Below, in pieces: positions 32,428 through 43,806 of a stretch of 64,000 nucleotides of DNA (position 1 is its first letter; the number at the start of each line of letters is the position of its first letter). Below the pieces are notes generated by a model, which made no database searches, was not told the DNA's origin, and worked only from the letters and a program-made list of their open reading frames with translations. A program made the translations under genes and the position numbers. Source of the DNA: Hawksworthiomyces lignivorus (Eukaryota > Ascomycota > Sordariomycetes > Ophiostomatales > Ophiostomataceae); the NCBI GenBank assembly GCA_002917075.1, contig NTMA01000117.1, positions 55,538-119,537 of the forward strand, read 5' to 3'.

Positions 32428-33707
32428 GGAACTCGATGCGACTGTTTGTGGCAACCGAGAACTCAAATCATCCTTTGGCAATACGTGCAGTTAAATAAAG
32501 CCCAGGTGAGACTGCTAACGCTTTTGTGGGGATGGACGTTGGCTGAGCCAAAGAGTTTGACGGCTGCTTTATGGTGCTGCTGCAGCGCACGAAGCTCTTC
32601 TTTTTTCCACTTTTTGGTTTGCCGCCCACCAATGTGCGCTGCCGAAACAGCAGCCCAACAGGCAAATGCAAAAGGTTAAAGCACGGCTACAAGTATGCAA
32701 TATACAACTGTATCTTAATAAACAGGCAACATAAAGACAATAAAAGAGATACGGCTTTTCATTCTCCTTTTTGAAACCCTTTGCGCCAGTGGGGTTGTCG
32801 TGTCCTGGCATTATGCAGGCTGCAGAACAGAGTATGATTTGGTCCACTCCCGTGCTGTCGATGTTGTACTTTTGTGGTTCCCTGCCATGCATGAAAGGGA
32901 GAAAAATGGCAACCTAGCCTGCAGCACAGAAAAAAGAAACAAGAATGGCCATTCAACCGGAAGAGGGTGCAGAAAACGGGGGCCACTACAGAGCTCAAAC
33001 CGTCCACAACTCTCAACCACACCGGTAGAAGTGGGCGGCAAATGGGCACCACATGCACGCAACGACGAAAAGGAATATAAAAAGAAATAAGAGGGGCCCG
33101 TCCAGTAGGATTGCATGGTGGAATGGGACAAGTCAGGACCAATCAGAGATAATCAGCGCCCTGTAGAAAAGCAGTCTTGCAGGCGTTTGTTGTAACACGG
33201 CAAAGGATAAGTCGCTGTCCAACAGTTCTCGCAGTCTCGAGAATGAGTTGTCGACGAACCTGCGCAAGCGTGATTTTTTATTGTCTCTGCCTTGTTGCAG
33301 CAGGGTTGTCATCCTGCAATTTGTCGGTTGACGGCGCGTAGCATGCTTCGAGTCTAATTCCCGTCTCTGCTCACATGCTGTTTTATTGTTATTGTCTTTT
33401 TTTTATTTCTTCTATCTTGCATAAATCCTTACTCCCGTTTTGTTTCCCGCCCTGTGTGCTTGACCTTCTTGATTAGGTTCCCAATGATTCAGACAACACA
33501 TAAACTCCGTCAGAATGCAATCGCCCGTCTCATTCTATGCTTATGTTACAGCAGCGAATATCAGCGTAGAACGCAGTTCACTGCGAGCGAAACTGTTTTG
33601 TAGTACAGCAAATGCGGCCAGAAATAGAACGTAGGAGCGTTCATACCAAAAATAATTAGCGCTGACCTTTTTTTTTTTTTTTTTCTTTGTCCTTAATGCG
33701 GTCGTGC

Positions 33708-34361
33708 TCACGATGCTACGCTGGTCTTGCTTCCTTCTCCCCTGGTGTCCTTGGAGCCGTCTTTTGCGGGGGCTTTGCTGTGGCCGCCTTTCACGTTCTT
33801 ATTGCCGCCCTTCCTGTCCTGCGGCCGCCGTCCGCCCCCTTTGCCTCCCTTCCCGCCGCCTCGCAGCCCGCCGCTGCCGCCGCCGCTGCCGCCGCCGTGC
33901 CGCGGAGCGGCCAGCGCGTCAAACCGCGGCCACAGCGGCGCGGCGGCAAACGAGCCGTCCGTGAAGCGCATGTAGTTGATGACGCCGTGGTCGACGACGG
34001 CCACGAGCACGCTGCGGCGGCCGTGCTTCAAGCGGCCGTAGACGGGGCCCAGGGGGAATAAGCCGGGTGGCGGTGCGGATGCGGACCGGGGAGGCGTAGA
34101 CGGCGGCCGCGACTGCGGCTGTGCCGGTCTGGACTTGTCCGGCGGCGGCGGCGGCGTGCTGCTGGCGCCTCCTTTCGCGGCGCTGTTTCGTCGTGCTTTG
34201 GCGGCAAGAGGCGGGTGCGGCGGCACCGCCGCCAGCAGGTCGGTGACCTGCTCGAGCGTGGGGACGCCGGTCGTGTGGGCGTCGGCCACGGCGAGGTAGA
34301 AGTCGGGCGGCGGCGGGCGCGTCTTGGGGAACTTGGGAGCGGGAGCGCCGGCGGCGCTGGA

Positions 34362-34392
<31 letters not shown>

Positions 34393-35891
34393 CCGGCCTT
34401 CCAGATGTGAAAAGCGACGCGGAAGGGACTAGATGAAGGCGGCGGCGCATGCTGGGACGCAGGCTCGTGGCGATGGGGCTGGATGAGGCGCAGCCTGGCG
34501 TAGATGGGCTCGTAGGAGCGGTAGAGGCCCGGCCGCACGAGGGGTCCGTAGGGCGGCAGCGCGGACGGTGCAGCCGCGTTGGCGCTGGCTTCAGAAGCAA
34601 GCGGCGAGGAGGGGGTTGTCCGCCAGAGCAGGGACACGAGCCACTGCCAGATACCGGTCGGCGTAGGCGTGGGCTGCCCTTGCGCTGCGCCGAGGTCCAG
34701 CGGCGGCTGCGGCCCGCTGCTGACGGCGCGGAGAACGTTGTAGCCGGACCGGCGCAGATGCGTGTAGACCTGGTAGGCGGGCAGAGAGATGCGGCCGCGC
34801 TCGCCGCCATCGTCGTCCGGCCCGATCAGGAGCGCGTAGGCCGCCTGCAGACTGAGCGGGATGCCCTCTTCTTCTTCTTCTTCTTCTTCTTCTTCTTCTC
34901 TGCCTTGTTCGTTTTTGCTGGCCGTGTCGTCGGCCACGCCGTCTGTCCTGGCCCCGCCGCCCTTGCCTGGGTTCTTCGCCAGGATTGTCTCCAGCGGCTG
35001 CAGCGGCCACCACAGCTCCATGGACCCCCGCTCCACCAGGAACAGGGCCTCTTCCGGCAGCAGCCAGAGGCGGTCGCACCCCGGCGGCGGCGGCGGCTGC
35101 TGCTCTTTGGGCAGGCCCCGGATCCAGGGCTTGCCCGGCACCGCGCCGACGGACGCGAACATGCTGCCGCGCTCGACCTCGACCACGACGACGCGGTGGC
35201 GCACGTGCGCGAAGCGGCGGCGGTGCGCGCTCGCCGCCTCGCCTCCTGCCCTCCCGCTTGTGTCCTTCTCGTCACCACCGTCCCCCCCCCGCTCCTCCTC
35301 CTCCTGCTCCTCCTTCTCGTCCTGCCACGCGTCCGGGAAATACCATCCCCGGACGGTGCCCTCCCCACCGCCCGCGCCGGCACCGGCACCACTGCCGCGT
35401 GCGTGCACCCGCGTATACCCCAGGACGGACTCCATCACGGCGCGGCTCTGCTCGAGGGCGGCCTGCTGGGCGCGCGTGCCGTGCTCCTCAAAGTCCTTCT
35501 CGCCCTTACGGATGGACTGGGCGGAGATCTGCTGCCGGCGGCCGCTGCTGGGAGCGGCGGCAGACGAGGACGACGCAGACGGTACTGTATCGGCAGCTGT
35601 GCTGCCGCTGCCTCGCCCTCCTCCTTTCCCCCCTCGCCCGCCCGCCGCGCCTGCGCCTCTGGCCACCAGCGCGGCAAACTGGCTGTAGTCCTGCACCTCG
35701 CCTGCGTCCTCGTCCTCTTCTGCGTCGTCCGCATCTGGAGCGTCTCTTCCACCTGCCTCTCGGCGGGGACGAACAGTACTGCCATCATCATCACCATCTA
35801 GAGCCAGCACGGGCTCGTCGTCTTCGTCTTCACCCGCGGTTCGTGAGGCTGCCATGGCATCCACCTCGGCGCTGCCCTCTCGGGAAGCCAT
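33708..35891 (-). CDS. SEN54: tRNA-splicing endonuclease subunit SEN54
   Basis: Non-catalytic subunit of the tRNA-splicing endonuclease, partner of Sen2. Single exon, 727 residues (yeast Sen54 is 467). The conserved N-terminal domain reads QQISAQSIRKGEKDFEEHGT, then RGWYFPDAWQDE, VERGSMFASVGAVPG, RLWLLPEEALFLVERGSMEL, IPLSLQAAYALLIG and ISLPAYQVYTHLRRSGYNVL. The C-terminal fold is represented by PFRVAFHIWKAG, FYLAVADAHTTGVPTLEQV and GRRSVLVAVVDHGVINYMRF. Between these are low-complexity inserts: an acidic N-terminus, a run of about 12 Glu before IPLSLQAA, an Ala run, and a Pro/Ser linker. The protein ends in a Gly/Lys/Arg-rich tail after the conserved domain. The frame is intact throughout. 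Confidence 0.93.
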
Positions 35892-37210
35892 ACTTCCGAG
35901 TCGACAGAGCAGTCTAGGGATAAAAAGTCCTATCGCATCTTGTCTATGACGTATTCAGCGTATTTGAAAATTTTCTATTCGAAAAAGAATGTTTTATAGC
36001 TCCTTCTTTGAAATTGAAACCTGGCTTTGAAAATGACACCAGAACCGCCGTTCTGAGTCTAAGGCGTCGGCATCTAGAAAAAAAATCCGCTATTGTCTAC
36101 CCCCACACTACGACGACGGAATCCCACAGCGACTCCACTTCTGCCTTTCCCGCAGAGCCTCGTGCGATGAAAGACAAAACTCCTCAGCCCTGCCAGTTTC
36201 ATGAAACCTTTTGGGCTCAACTTGCGCATAACCTGATTTGCAAAAATCACTGGGAATCATTCTCCAGAAAAAGTATGGTTTTATTTTCGCTCTGGATCTA
36301 AATGCTGTATGTGCACAAGTAGAAACGTTGTGACGAAAATATTGAGATCATAAAAGTCGTTGCTGTCCTTTGCCTCACCTACCCTCCCCTCTTCAATGAT
36401 GTATATACCCCCAGCCTTGCCTCTCATCTTCCATTTTCCTTTATACTCCAAAAAGATTGAATCCGTCCAACCCACCCCCAAAAAGTATGAGTTATATATA
36501 CAACAAAACTGAAGTGAAAGAGACACAGGCTATACTAATGGAATGCAACATCTCCATTCCATATTTCGCCACAGAACCACCGCGATCTGCTTGTTTATAA
36601 AGGAGGGGCTCGCTTTGAGACTGGAAACAAGATCATCACCTCATTTTGTCAACCTGCCCTCTCATCATGATGACGAGAAAACAAGGCTGAGATCAACCAG
36701 GTTTCTCGGAAACTATCAGTATACAGATGTACCTCGCTGCTTTCCGCAACCATCCATAGGATTCGTTTCACGTCATTTGAGGTATCATTCACTGATATGC
36801 GTAGCTGCCAACAAGATGCTGCTTGAGTGTTTCTCTTTCTAAGAAGAGGGTTTGTCCAAATGTGAGCGTGTGTCGGTTAAGAAGGTGAAACCGTAGTTTT
36901 TGACATGCTTAGTCGTAACTGCGCAAAATCGGACAAGGAATTCGATAAGCTGCTAATCTATACGGAGAACGCGGTAAATCTCTGCGGTAATTATTTGCAA
37001 ATATTCGATTGTCGTGTGTATCAAGCAAGCGTCGCAACGTTTTTTTTAGACGCCTTTGCTTGACCAAGTTCGGCCGGTCGTCCCACGGCCATTGAAGGGG
37101 GGAAGGGGATGCACTGTAATGCATTCCCTTTCATCATGGCTGTATTCGCTATCGGCTCGACTCCGCTCCATGCTTTCCCGAAATCGTGCGGGAAAAAGAT
37201 GTGGCTTTCT
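35892..37210. other. SEN54 promoter and arrestin-gene terminator
   Basis: A 1.3 kb AT-rich spacer between two minus-strand genes. Open frames of about 100 codons at 36008 and 36543 (+) lack family similarity. No RNA gene or repeat seen. Confidence 0.45.
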
Positions 37211-38699
37211 TCACTCGATTAGCGGTTTCTTTTGACCACCGACTATGCACAGACCGAGGTGTCGCAAGGAGTCTCGGTCGTTGGCCAGGACGATAGTGCG
37301 AGCAGGGAGCATCGGATTGTTTGGGTCGACTTGGGACGCATCTTTGGCAGCCTGTGCAATGGCGTCCATCTCTTCTTTGCACGCCTGGTGGTCGAGGGGG
37401 CAGATGACGATCGGGAGACGCAGGGCGATGTCACGTGCGGAGCTTAATTGGGCCTGCAATGGTCGTGATGAGCAGGCGAACTGGCGAAACGGGGATTGGA
37501 CAAAGAAGGGAGCTGCAGGGCTAGCGACGGAAACTCATTTCAAATAAAACTTACCTTTATGGACAGATAGTATTCGACCTTGTACAGAATCGACGTCGTC
37601 GTGAAGGAGGTGACTTCGTACATGGGGAAGGCCGGCTTGCCGCGGCGGATGATGCCGTCAGAATCGCGCAGGTCGCGGGCGGGGAATACGAGGCCGAGGT
37701 TGGTGACGTACCCGGCCTCGGGCATCTTGGTCTGGACGTTCTGGGTGTGCTTGGCGACCTTGTTGATCTTCTTGGTGGGCTCGTCGCCCTCTGGATTGAA
37801 GGTGATCTCCTCTTCGATGGCGAGGCTGATCTTTTGGATGGTGACGCGCTTGGCTTTGGTGAGCCAGTCCGGGTTGGGCGCCAGCTTGAGGTAGACGGTG
37901 ATGGGGTCGAGCGGGCCGTAGCTCCAGCGCGGCAGAGAGATGGCGAGCGTGACGATGTTGTCCGTGGTCACGACACGGTTTTCCTGCTTGTTGTACATGC
38001 CAAATGTCGACAGCGTGTCGTAGCGCTGCAGCGGCACCGGGAAGGCGTACTTGTTCTGGACGCTGGGCCCCTGCTGGACGGTGACGACCAGCTCATAGTA
38101 GGTCTCGGCGATGCGGCTGGGCAGCTGCAGGGAGGCGGGTGGTATGCGGCGGTTTGTCTCTTCGCCGCCGCGGCCGTAAGGAATGAAGAGGACGAAGGGC
38201 AGATCCATGGCGATGACTCTCTCAGATTCTCTGCCGGGCGGACAGCGGAAGAGGAGGAGCTCCTTGCCAACGACGTCGGTGGTGTCGCGGCGCGGGGTTC
38301 CTAGATGCTTCTTTGCCATATTATCGGCAGCAGGGTGGATGGTCTCGCGGCGCTGGAGGCATATTCGGACGAGAGAGACGGCGACGGGTGCAGAGAAGCC
38401 TTGTGAGGGACGGATTTCGACCTTGCCCTCGATGCGCGGCTGCAGAAGATGGGAGAAAACGGTCAGCAAGGAGACACAACACAAAAAAAGGAGACAGAAA
38501 TGAAGTGAGAGAGCTAGCTGGAGGGCAGGGGGAGAACAGAGACAGAGACAGAGATAGAGACAGAGAGAGGCTTAAACAAAAAGAGGGCAAGGAAGTCGAA
38601 GAGCACAAGCGAGAGTCGTACCAGAGTTGCTGAGATGCCTGGATACCCCACGAGAAAGTGGCTGTTGGGCGGGCCCGAGACCCTCACAAAAGCGGCCAT
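37211..38699 (-). CDS. Arrestin-like (alpha-arrestin) domain protein
   Basis: Arrestin-fold protein of the fungal ART/PalF-like group, typically an adaptor for ubiquitin-dependent trafficking of membrane proteins. Three exons: 38699-38622 (26 codons), 38439-37555 (295 codons) and 37453-37211. All junctions are in phase 0 with GTACGA/GCAG and GTAAGT/GCAG borders; 401 residues. Exon 1 begins MAAFVRVSGPPNSHFLVGYP, the first arrestin strands, and joins PRIEGKVEIRPSQGFSAPVA. The N-lobe continues with FRCPPG and LPFVLFIPYG. The C-lobe shows YGPLDPITVYLKLAPN, TIQKISLAIEEEI and LRLPIVICPLDHQ near the end. No PPxY motif is visible, so recruitment of a Nedd4-type ligase by that route is not supported. 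Confidence 0.85.
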
Positions 38700-40177
38700 G
38701 ATGCTCGCGTTCCCCGAGGGTCCAGAGGATAGCGGTGGCGGGATCGGCGACGGATGTGCGAGAGGTTGTGGCTGCGGTTTCAGGGCCTTGTCGATGCTGT
38801 TGGTGAGGAGACGGTCGTGATTTTATTTGGGCAAAAGTCCTAGATCGGAGATGGGGAAACGCAGGGATGGGGACGGACGGCGCTGACGAAGAAGGCTGAA
38901 AAAAGTACAACGATGTGCCGGCTGAGAGAGAGAGACCATCAACGGCAGAGGAGAGACAGCAAAAAGAAAAAGAAAAAAAAATGAAGCAATGCGGTCGTCA
39001 GGTCGAGAGCGAGCGAGCGAAATCTGCCAGAGCTGCGGAGGTCTCTGGGGCTCAGACGCCAGGACCCTCCTCGATCGTCGTCTTTCGCCTCGCGTGCCAG
39101 GCTGCCAGCAAAACGGCTGCTGGCTAGGTCGAAGCGGACAGGTCTCTGTCGAGGTGCAGATGAGACGAAAACCATGAAAAGAGGCAATCCAGCTTCTGTC
39201 GTCGGCTCTTTCGGTGGAGGACAGGGACTGTTTGGTTGTTGTGATTGTTGTGGTTGTGGTTTTGGTTGTGGTTGTTGTCGTCACCCTGCTGTCGACTTTA
39301 GACGGACGGAATTGCGGTTTTGTTCTGGCGGCCGTGTCGGTGTTGCTACGGTCGCTGCTACTTTGAATGTGCTCTGAATGTGGGGTATTAAAAGGGAAAT
39401 AAGGCGTAGACTTAGTCGCCTGGAGTTTCCCCTCTGTCTGTTTATTTTGGTGTATTCTCACGACGCTCCTAGTAACGTACTACTTCATAATACTGCCTGC
39501 TTATAAGTCGTACGTCCCGCTAAGAAGAAACAAAAAAAAAAAAAGACGAAAATCAATCGCTCTTTGTAAGATCCGTCTTAGCATTTTAAGCGCCCTTTCT
39601 CCTTCTGTCAAAAAGCCGGCGCACGTACCCTGTCGGGGGGGCTGCTGGCCCGTTGTCACCGCTGAGCGCCTGGACTGTTGGGCTGATGGGCATGCAGGGC
39701 TTGCTGGCTTGCTGGCTTGCGGGCTTCTTGGTTGAGGGGCTGCCACGGAGCGCGGAATAGCCTGCTGATGGTGGCGTCGGCTAGCGGTAACCGGTTAGCA
39801 GTCTTAGCATGCGATATATGGCTGTCTCACCCTCTCTATGGGTGATTTGCGGAATACCCAGTCCGATGCAGATTGGCACACGCAGATAGCCGCAGACCGA
39901 AAGCACTGAAAAGAGCGGAAAACATGTCTGAGACACCCTTTCAAATGAGAACGATATCGCAGCCAACAAAATGGGGGGAAAAAAAGGAAAAGAAAACAGC
40001 AAAAAGAAACCAAAAATGAGAGATGAGGTTACTGAACCAGTTGCTCATCTTCGGGCAGTGAGAATATCCCAGGGCTGCGGGATTGCGACAGTGAGATACA
40101 TAGAATTATTCCCGTGCTGCACTGCTCTCTGGGCCTGGCCAGGCTAGGCCATGCCTTGTCTATTGCTCTGTTGCTCC

Positions 40178-40225
40178 GTCGCCCTGTCGCCCTGTCGCCC
40201 TGTCGCTCTGTCGCCCTGTCGCTCT
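40178..40225. repeat. GTCGCCCT minisatellite, six units
   Basis: Six head-to-tail 8-bp units. Units 4 and 6 read GTCGCTCT; the others are identical. Confidence 0.9.
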
Positions 40226-40410
40226 GCATGCTGCTTCTTTGTTCTTTGTTTGCTACCCCGGTTCAAAAGCACTGCAATTTCAATAGCAAACCCATACTTC
40301 CAGAACTGTGGTGTTGGTTCTCAGCTTCTTCCTCGTCCCTAGTTTCTCTTCTCTTCTGCTTTCTCCTTCTAAAGCTTTCTGAGTATTCCTTGCTTCGCAC
40401 AGCCGTTAAT

Positions 40411-40411
<1 letters not shown>

Positions 40412-40441
<30 letters not shown>
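40412..40441. repeat. Poly-C run of 30
   Basis: Thirty consecutive C on + (poly-G on -), in gene-free sequence. Confidence 0.9.
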
Positions 40442-41258
40442 AGCAACCATCCTCTCTGGCTCGCCCAGGAATCTTTACATTTGCTTACAGTACCCCTTTC
40501 GCCGCCTTGGCAAGAGATATTGGCGTAAACCCGCCTCCAGATGTTCGCATCCGTCCCATCTTGGCACTTTTGGCGGATAGCCACGCAGGCAGCATCGGAT
40601 GCGCAAGACCTCGCCGTCTTCTATTCTACTGGCAAAGGCGAAAAGAGCCCAAGAAATTGGCAATTGGCTGTGCTCGTAGGTAATTCTGCACATCTGAAGG
40701 AGGTCGGCTTTGGCCTCCTATTGGACCGCCTTGTCCGCTGGCCTGTGCCGTTTGGGGACCCCAAAAAGACAAAAGGTCTTGCCATTGGGCCGCCCAGCTG
40801 CAATCACCGTCGCAATGGAAGCGAGAATATTGACAGAGAGCTTTCTTGAAATGGGTCTTTGAGCCTCCCGGTGGTCAATGAAACTAGCTGGCGGGCGCGG
40901 AAACCGTGCACGTTGTAATTCCTTCGGGGTTGTCGCTGCAGGTTTTTTCGGAATAAGAGCGTAGATGCTGTCTTATGCAGTCTCCTCAATTGCCTTTACG
41001 TGAGAAAACCACCGGCATACGAATCGCCTTCGAATGGTGTGAGATAAGAACCAAGGAAGTCTAGTTTGTATGGCACGTTTACGTGTACACCTGCGTCTCG
41101 GTACAGGAGTAGGACTTTTGCGCCTGCGCCCGCACTCGCCGTGCTATTACTTGATGCTTTTTCTTCAGCTGAGGCGCTCTTTTCCCTTCCGCCTGCTGCC
41201 GTGATTGCAAATGCACCCGCGAGTGCTACTCCCAAATGCAACAGCAGGCTTTGACGTG

Positions 41259-41293
41259 CGCACTCTCCAGTGCGAGAGTGCGAGAGTGCGAGA
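41259..41293. repeat. 9-bp hairpin overlapping three GTGCGAGA repeats
   Basis: CGCACTCTC (41259-41267), a 6-base loop, then GAGAGTGCG (41274-41282): a perfect 9-bp stem. The right arm belongs to three tandem GTGCGAGA copies at 41270-41293. Confidence 0.75.
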
Positions 41294-42266
41294 CTGGGTG
41301 CAAGGGCCAACCACCCATCTCTCTCGGCTCAAGGGTTCCCAGCAGGGCTGTGCTAGGATGAACGGTGTCGCATTCTTTACTCGTAACGTATTAGCAGCCA
41401 CAATTGCGTTGCAACACTAGCAGAGCTTATTAATTTATACTTCCATACTCCTCGTATGTCACTCTAACGTTCAGCTATCCCCTTGTTGTCTTCGCTTGAT
41501 CCAAGCTTTCCTCTCGCTTTCGTCGCTTTCAATATAGAAGGCGTGCGGCCCCCATATCGAACTTTGTATTTGTGCTTGTGCAGAGCAGCAAAAAGCATTG
41601 AAGGATCAGGAGAACAAAATCAAAACAAGTTTCACTGTCTTGCCGAGCTCCCGCGATTTAACCTCCAGTTTAGCTATTCAGAGAGTTTAGCACGAGGCTT
41701 TCTCTGTGGGGGGGTGAAACGTCACTACGTGCATCGTATAGGGTAGAGAAATCTGAGCGGTAGGAGAATCGGGCTGCTTGCATCATTCCGTGTGGAAGCG
41801 TCTAGAACACACACGCAGCATGCTGCAGCACGATCCATCACGATAGCTGCGAGATAAATACCATATGCTCAAAAAGAACCGGAAATCCACTTCAGCGACG
41901 AAAAGTGGCTCTGGCAGCTACTCGTATGCTTTCGGCATGCAATGCACGAGGAGGTAAATGGTAATAATAGAGCTTGGACTGGCTCAAGGCGATAGCTGCT
42001 CGTATAAGCCTTAGCGTAGTGCTTTTCGTCCAATCGAGATGACTAATCTCATAACTCCATTTTCACAACTAAATTTTGCTTTTCAGTAGACGTCACCTGT
42101 AGGAGGCAAACTGAGAGACAAACTCTCATACCACGCTTGCTACGACTTCACTCATAGAGCTTGGCTTTCTCCTCATAGCGGCTTTTTCTCGCATTTCTTA
42201 GATCTTGAGCATAAAGACGCAGGCGCATTGTCGCGCGGCAAGGTCTTTAAAAAAAAAAAAGCAACC

Positions 42267-42815
42267 ATGTCCGTCACCCTCCACACCAACCTGGGCGACC
42301 TCAAGATCGAGGTCTTCTGCGAGAGCGTGCCCAAGACGGCCGAGAACTTCCTCGCGCTGTGCGCCTCGGGCTACTACGACGGCTCGCCCTTCCACCGCGT
42401 GGTGCCGGGCTTCATGGCGCAGACGGGGACGCCGGCACCCGGCCGGGGCCGCGACCCCAAGGACAAGGGCAGCTCCGTGTGGGGCGCGCCGTTTGAGGAC
42501 GAGATCCGACTGCCGGCCCTGCGCCACCACGCCCGCGGCATCGTGTCCATGGCCAACAAGGGCGCCCCGCCCCCCGGCAGCGGCCTCACCGGCACCAACG
42601 CCTCTCAGTTCTTCATCACCTTTGCGCGCGCCGCCCACCTCGACGGCGTCAACACCGTCTTCGGCCGCCTGCTCGGCGACGCCTCCTTTGCCACCCTCGA
42701 CAAGCTCGAGGCCGTCCCCGTCGACAAGAAGCACCGCCCCAAGGTCGACGACCCGGCCAAGGACGCGCCCCGCATCGAGCGCGTCACCATCCACGCGAAC
42801 CCGCTCGCCAAGTGA
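42267..42815 (+). CDS. CYP10: Peptidyl-prolyl isomerase, PPIL3/CYP10 cyclophilin
   Basis: Single-domain cyclophilin of the PPIL3 type, a spliceosome-associated peptidyl-prolyl cis-trans isomerase. Intronless, 182 residues (human PPIL3 is 161). The family N-terminus MSVTLHTNLGDLKIEVFCES fixes the start at 42267, just after an A run. Active-site elements are FHRVVPGFMAQTG, the GIVSMANKG block, TNASQFFITF and NTVFGRLL; the protein ends TIHANPLAK, as in PPIL3 orthologues. The extra length comes from small inserts around PGRGRDPKDKGSSVWG and PPPGSGLTG. Confidence 0.94.
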   Translation: MSVTLHTNLGDLKIEVFCESVPKTAENFLALCASGYYDGSPFHRVVPGFMAQTGTPAPGRGRDPKDKGSSVWGAPFEDEIRLPALRHHARGIVSMANKGAPPPGSGLTGTNASQFFITFARAAHLDGVNTVFGRLLGDASFATLDKLEAVPVDKKHRPKVDDPAKDAPRIERVTIHANPLAK

Positions 42816-43806
42816 GATAGGCGGGAGACCAAAAAAATACCGTTTTTGCGAGACACCTCTGCAAAGCCTCTCTCGCAGCCCGAGGCGCCTTCTCGAATGA
42901 CAAACCGCTTGACTGCCTACATTCTCCCTGGCAATCTTTCTGCCAGCAGACGACATCCCCGCCGCAGTACTTTGCTACGGCGGCTATTCCCAGCAGTCAG
43001 CAGAAACGGGAGATTCGACGCACTACCGTGCACCGCTACTAGAGAATAGGGCAATCCCTCTATAGCTTGTACAAAGCCAAGGAAATATGACTCTATGTCA
43101 CCCCAGCTTTTCCCTCCAACAAGACCATTGGCAACCTTTCAGACTCTACAGAGTTCCCAGAAAGATTAAGCTAAAGGTGAAGTGGCTATAAGAGGCTAGG
43201 TCGTTTGGGGAATTTTCAAAAGGAACAGCCTCTCTCTCTAGATAGCACAATTGGAAATAGAACGCCATAGGCATAGTAAAGCATACGCTAAGAATGCGAT
43301 TACATCACCTGTTACGCGTTATGATAGCATGCAGAAGAGAGGAAATCACAAGGCGACAGAAAGACAGCTAGAATAGAGTCATGTCTAATTAGAAACACGA
43401 AACTTGGGAACTGAGAATTCTCTTTGGTAGGATTTATATATATTGCTACCTTTTTAACCTACCTGACATTCAGTGCTTTTACTCTCCATGAACGCAAAAA
43501 AGGAAAAGGACAGGAATTCAAAATCGATAGAAATAAGAGTATCAGGATTAAAAACAGGAATCCTCCCCGACCATTGTGTAATAAACCTTCTCTAAGATAA
43601 GAGAGATATGAAGTAGACGACCACCCAGCCCGTAACCCATAACATGATTCCTCTGAAGCAGAGAGTTCCCGTACGCTAGAGCAGAACAGCTCACTTTGTA
43701 GAGCATGTATAGTTTTAACCCAAAGAAAAATGCAAGAGAAAGTATACCAAACAAGATCATCTTCGTTGTAAATAAAAAAAAAAGTAATGAGTCAGCACAT
43801 CTACTT
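42816..43806. other. convergent spacer between CYP10 and HSF1
   Basis: A 991-bp AT-rich spacer between convergent genes. No gene, repeat or RNA was recognised. Confidence 0.5.

Larger units (their letters stand above)
29817..33707. other. 3.9 kb gene-free region upstream of the GYWR gene
   Basis: The first 1.4 kb (to about 31200) is strongly A/G-rich on +, as expected for a long pyrimidine-rich leader or promoter of the minus-strand gene. The rest is ordinary AT-rich spacer with a 9-bp tandem repeat (31472-31498), a C run at 31695-31705, a TC run (32374-32394), a CACGTG palindrome (32418-32427) and a T run before 33685. Several open frames of 60-127 codons show no family signal. No tRNA or 5S-like sequence found. 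Confidence 0.5.
38700..42266. other. 3.6 kb gene-free region with simple repeats
   Basis: Starts with the A/G-rich promoter side of the arrestin gene, including GTT/GGTTGT simple sequence at about 39234-39280. It then holds an 8-bp minisatellite (40178-40225), a 30-nt C run (40412-40441) and a hairpin-forming GTGCGAGA triplet (41259-41293). Many short frames exist, none convincing. The final 200 bp is the promoter of the PPIL3-type cyclophilin gene. Confidence 0.45.

Noticed and set aside
32759..33142. 127-codon minus-strand frame in the gene-free region
   Set aside because: No signal peptide, domain or codon bias, no splice context; treated as chance.
34449..35801. 450-codon plus-strand frame opposite SEN54
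   Set aside because: Shadow of GC-rich SEN54 coding sequence with no family motif; SEN54 blocks are unmistakable on the other strand.
38823..39461. 212-codon minus-strand frame upstream of the arrestin gene
   Set aside because: Simple-sequence translation (Thr/Lys/Phe runs) over the promoter; no motifs.
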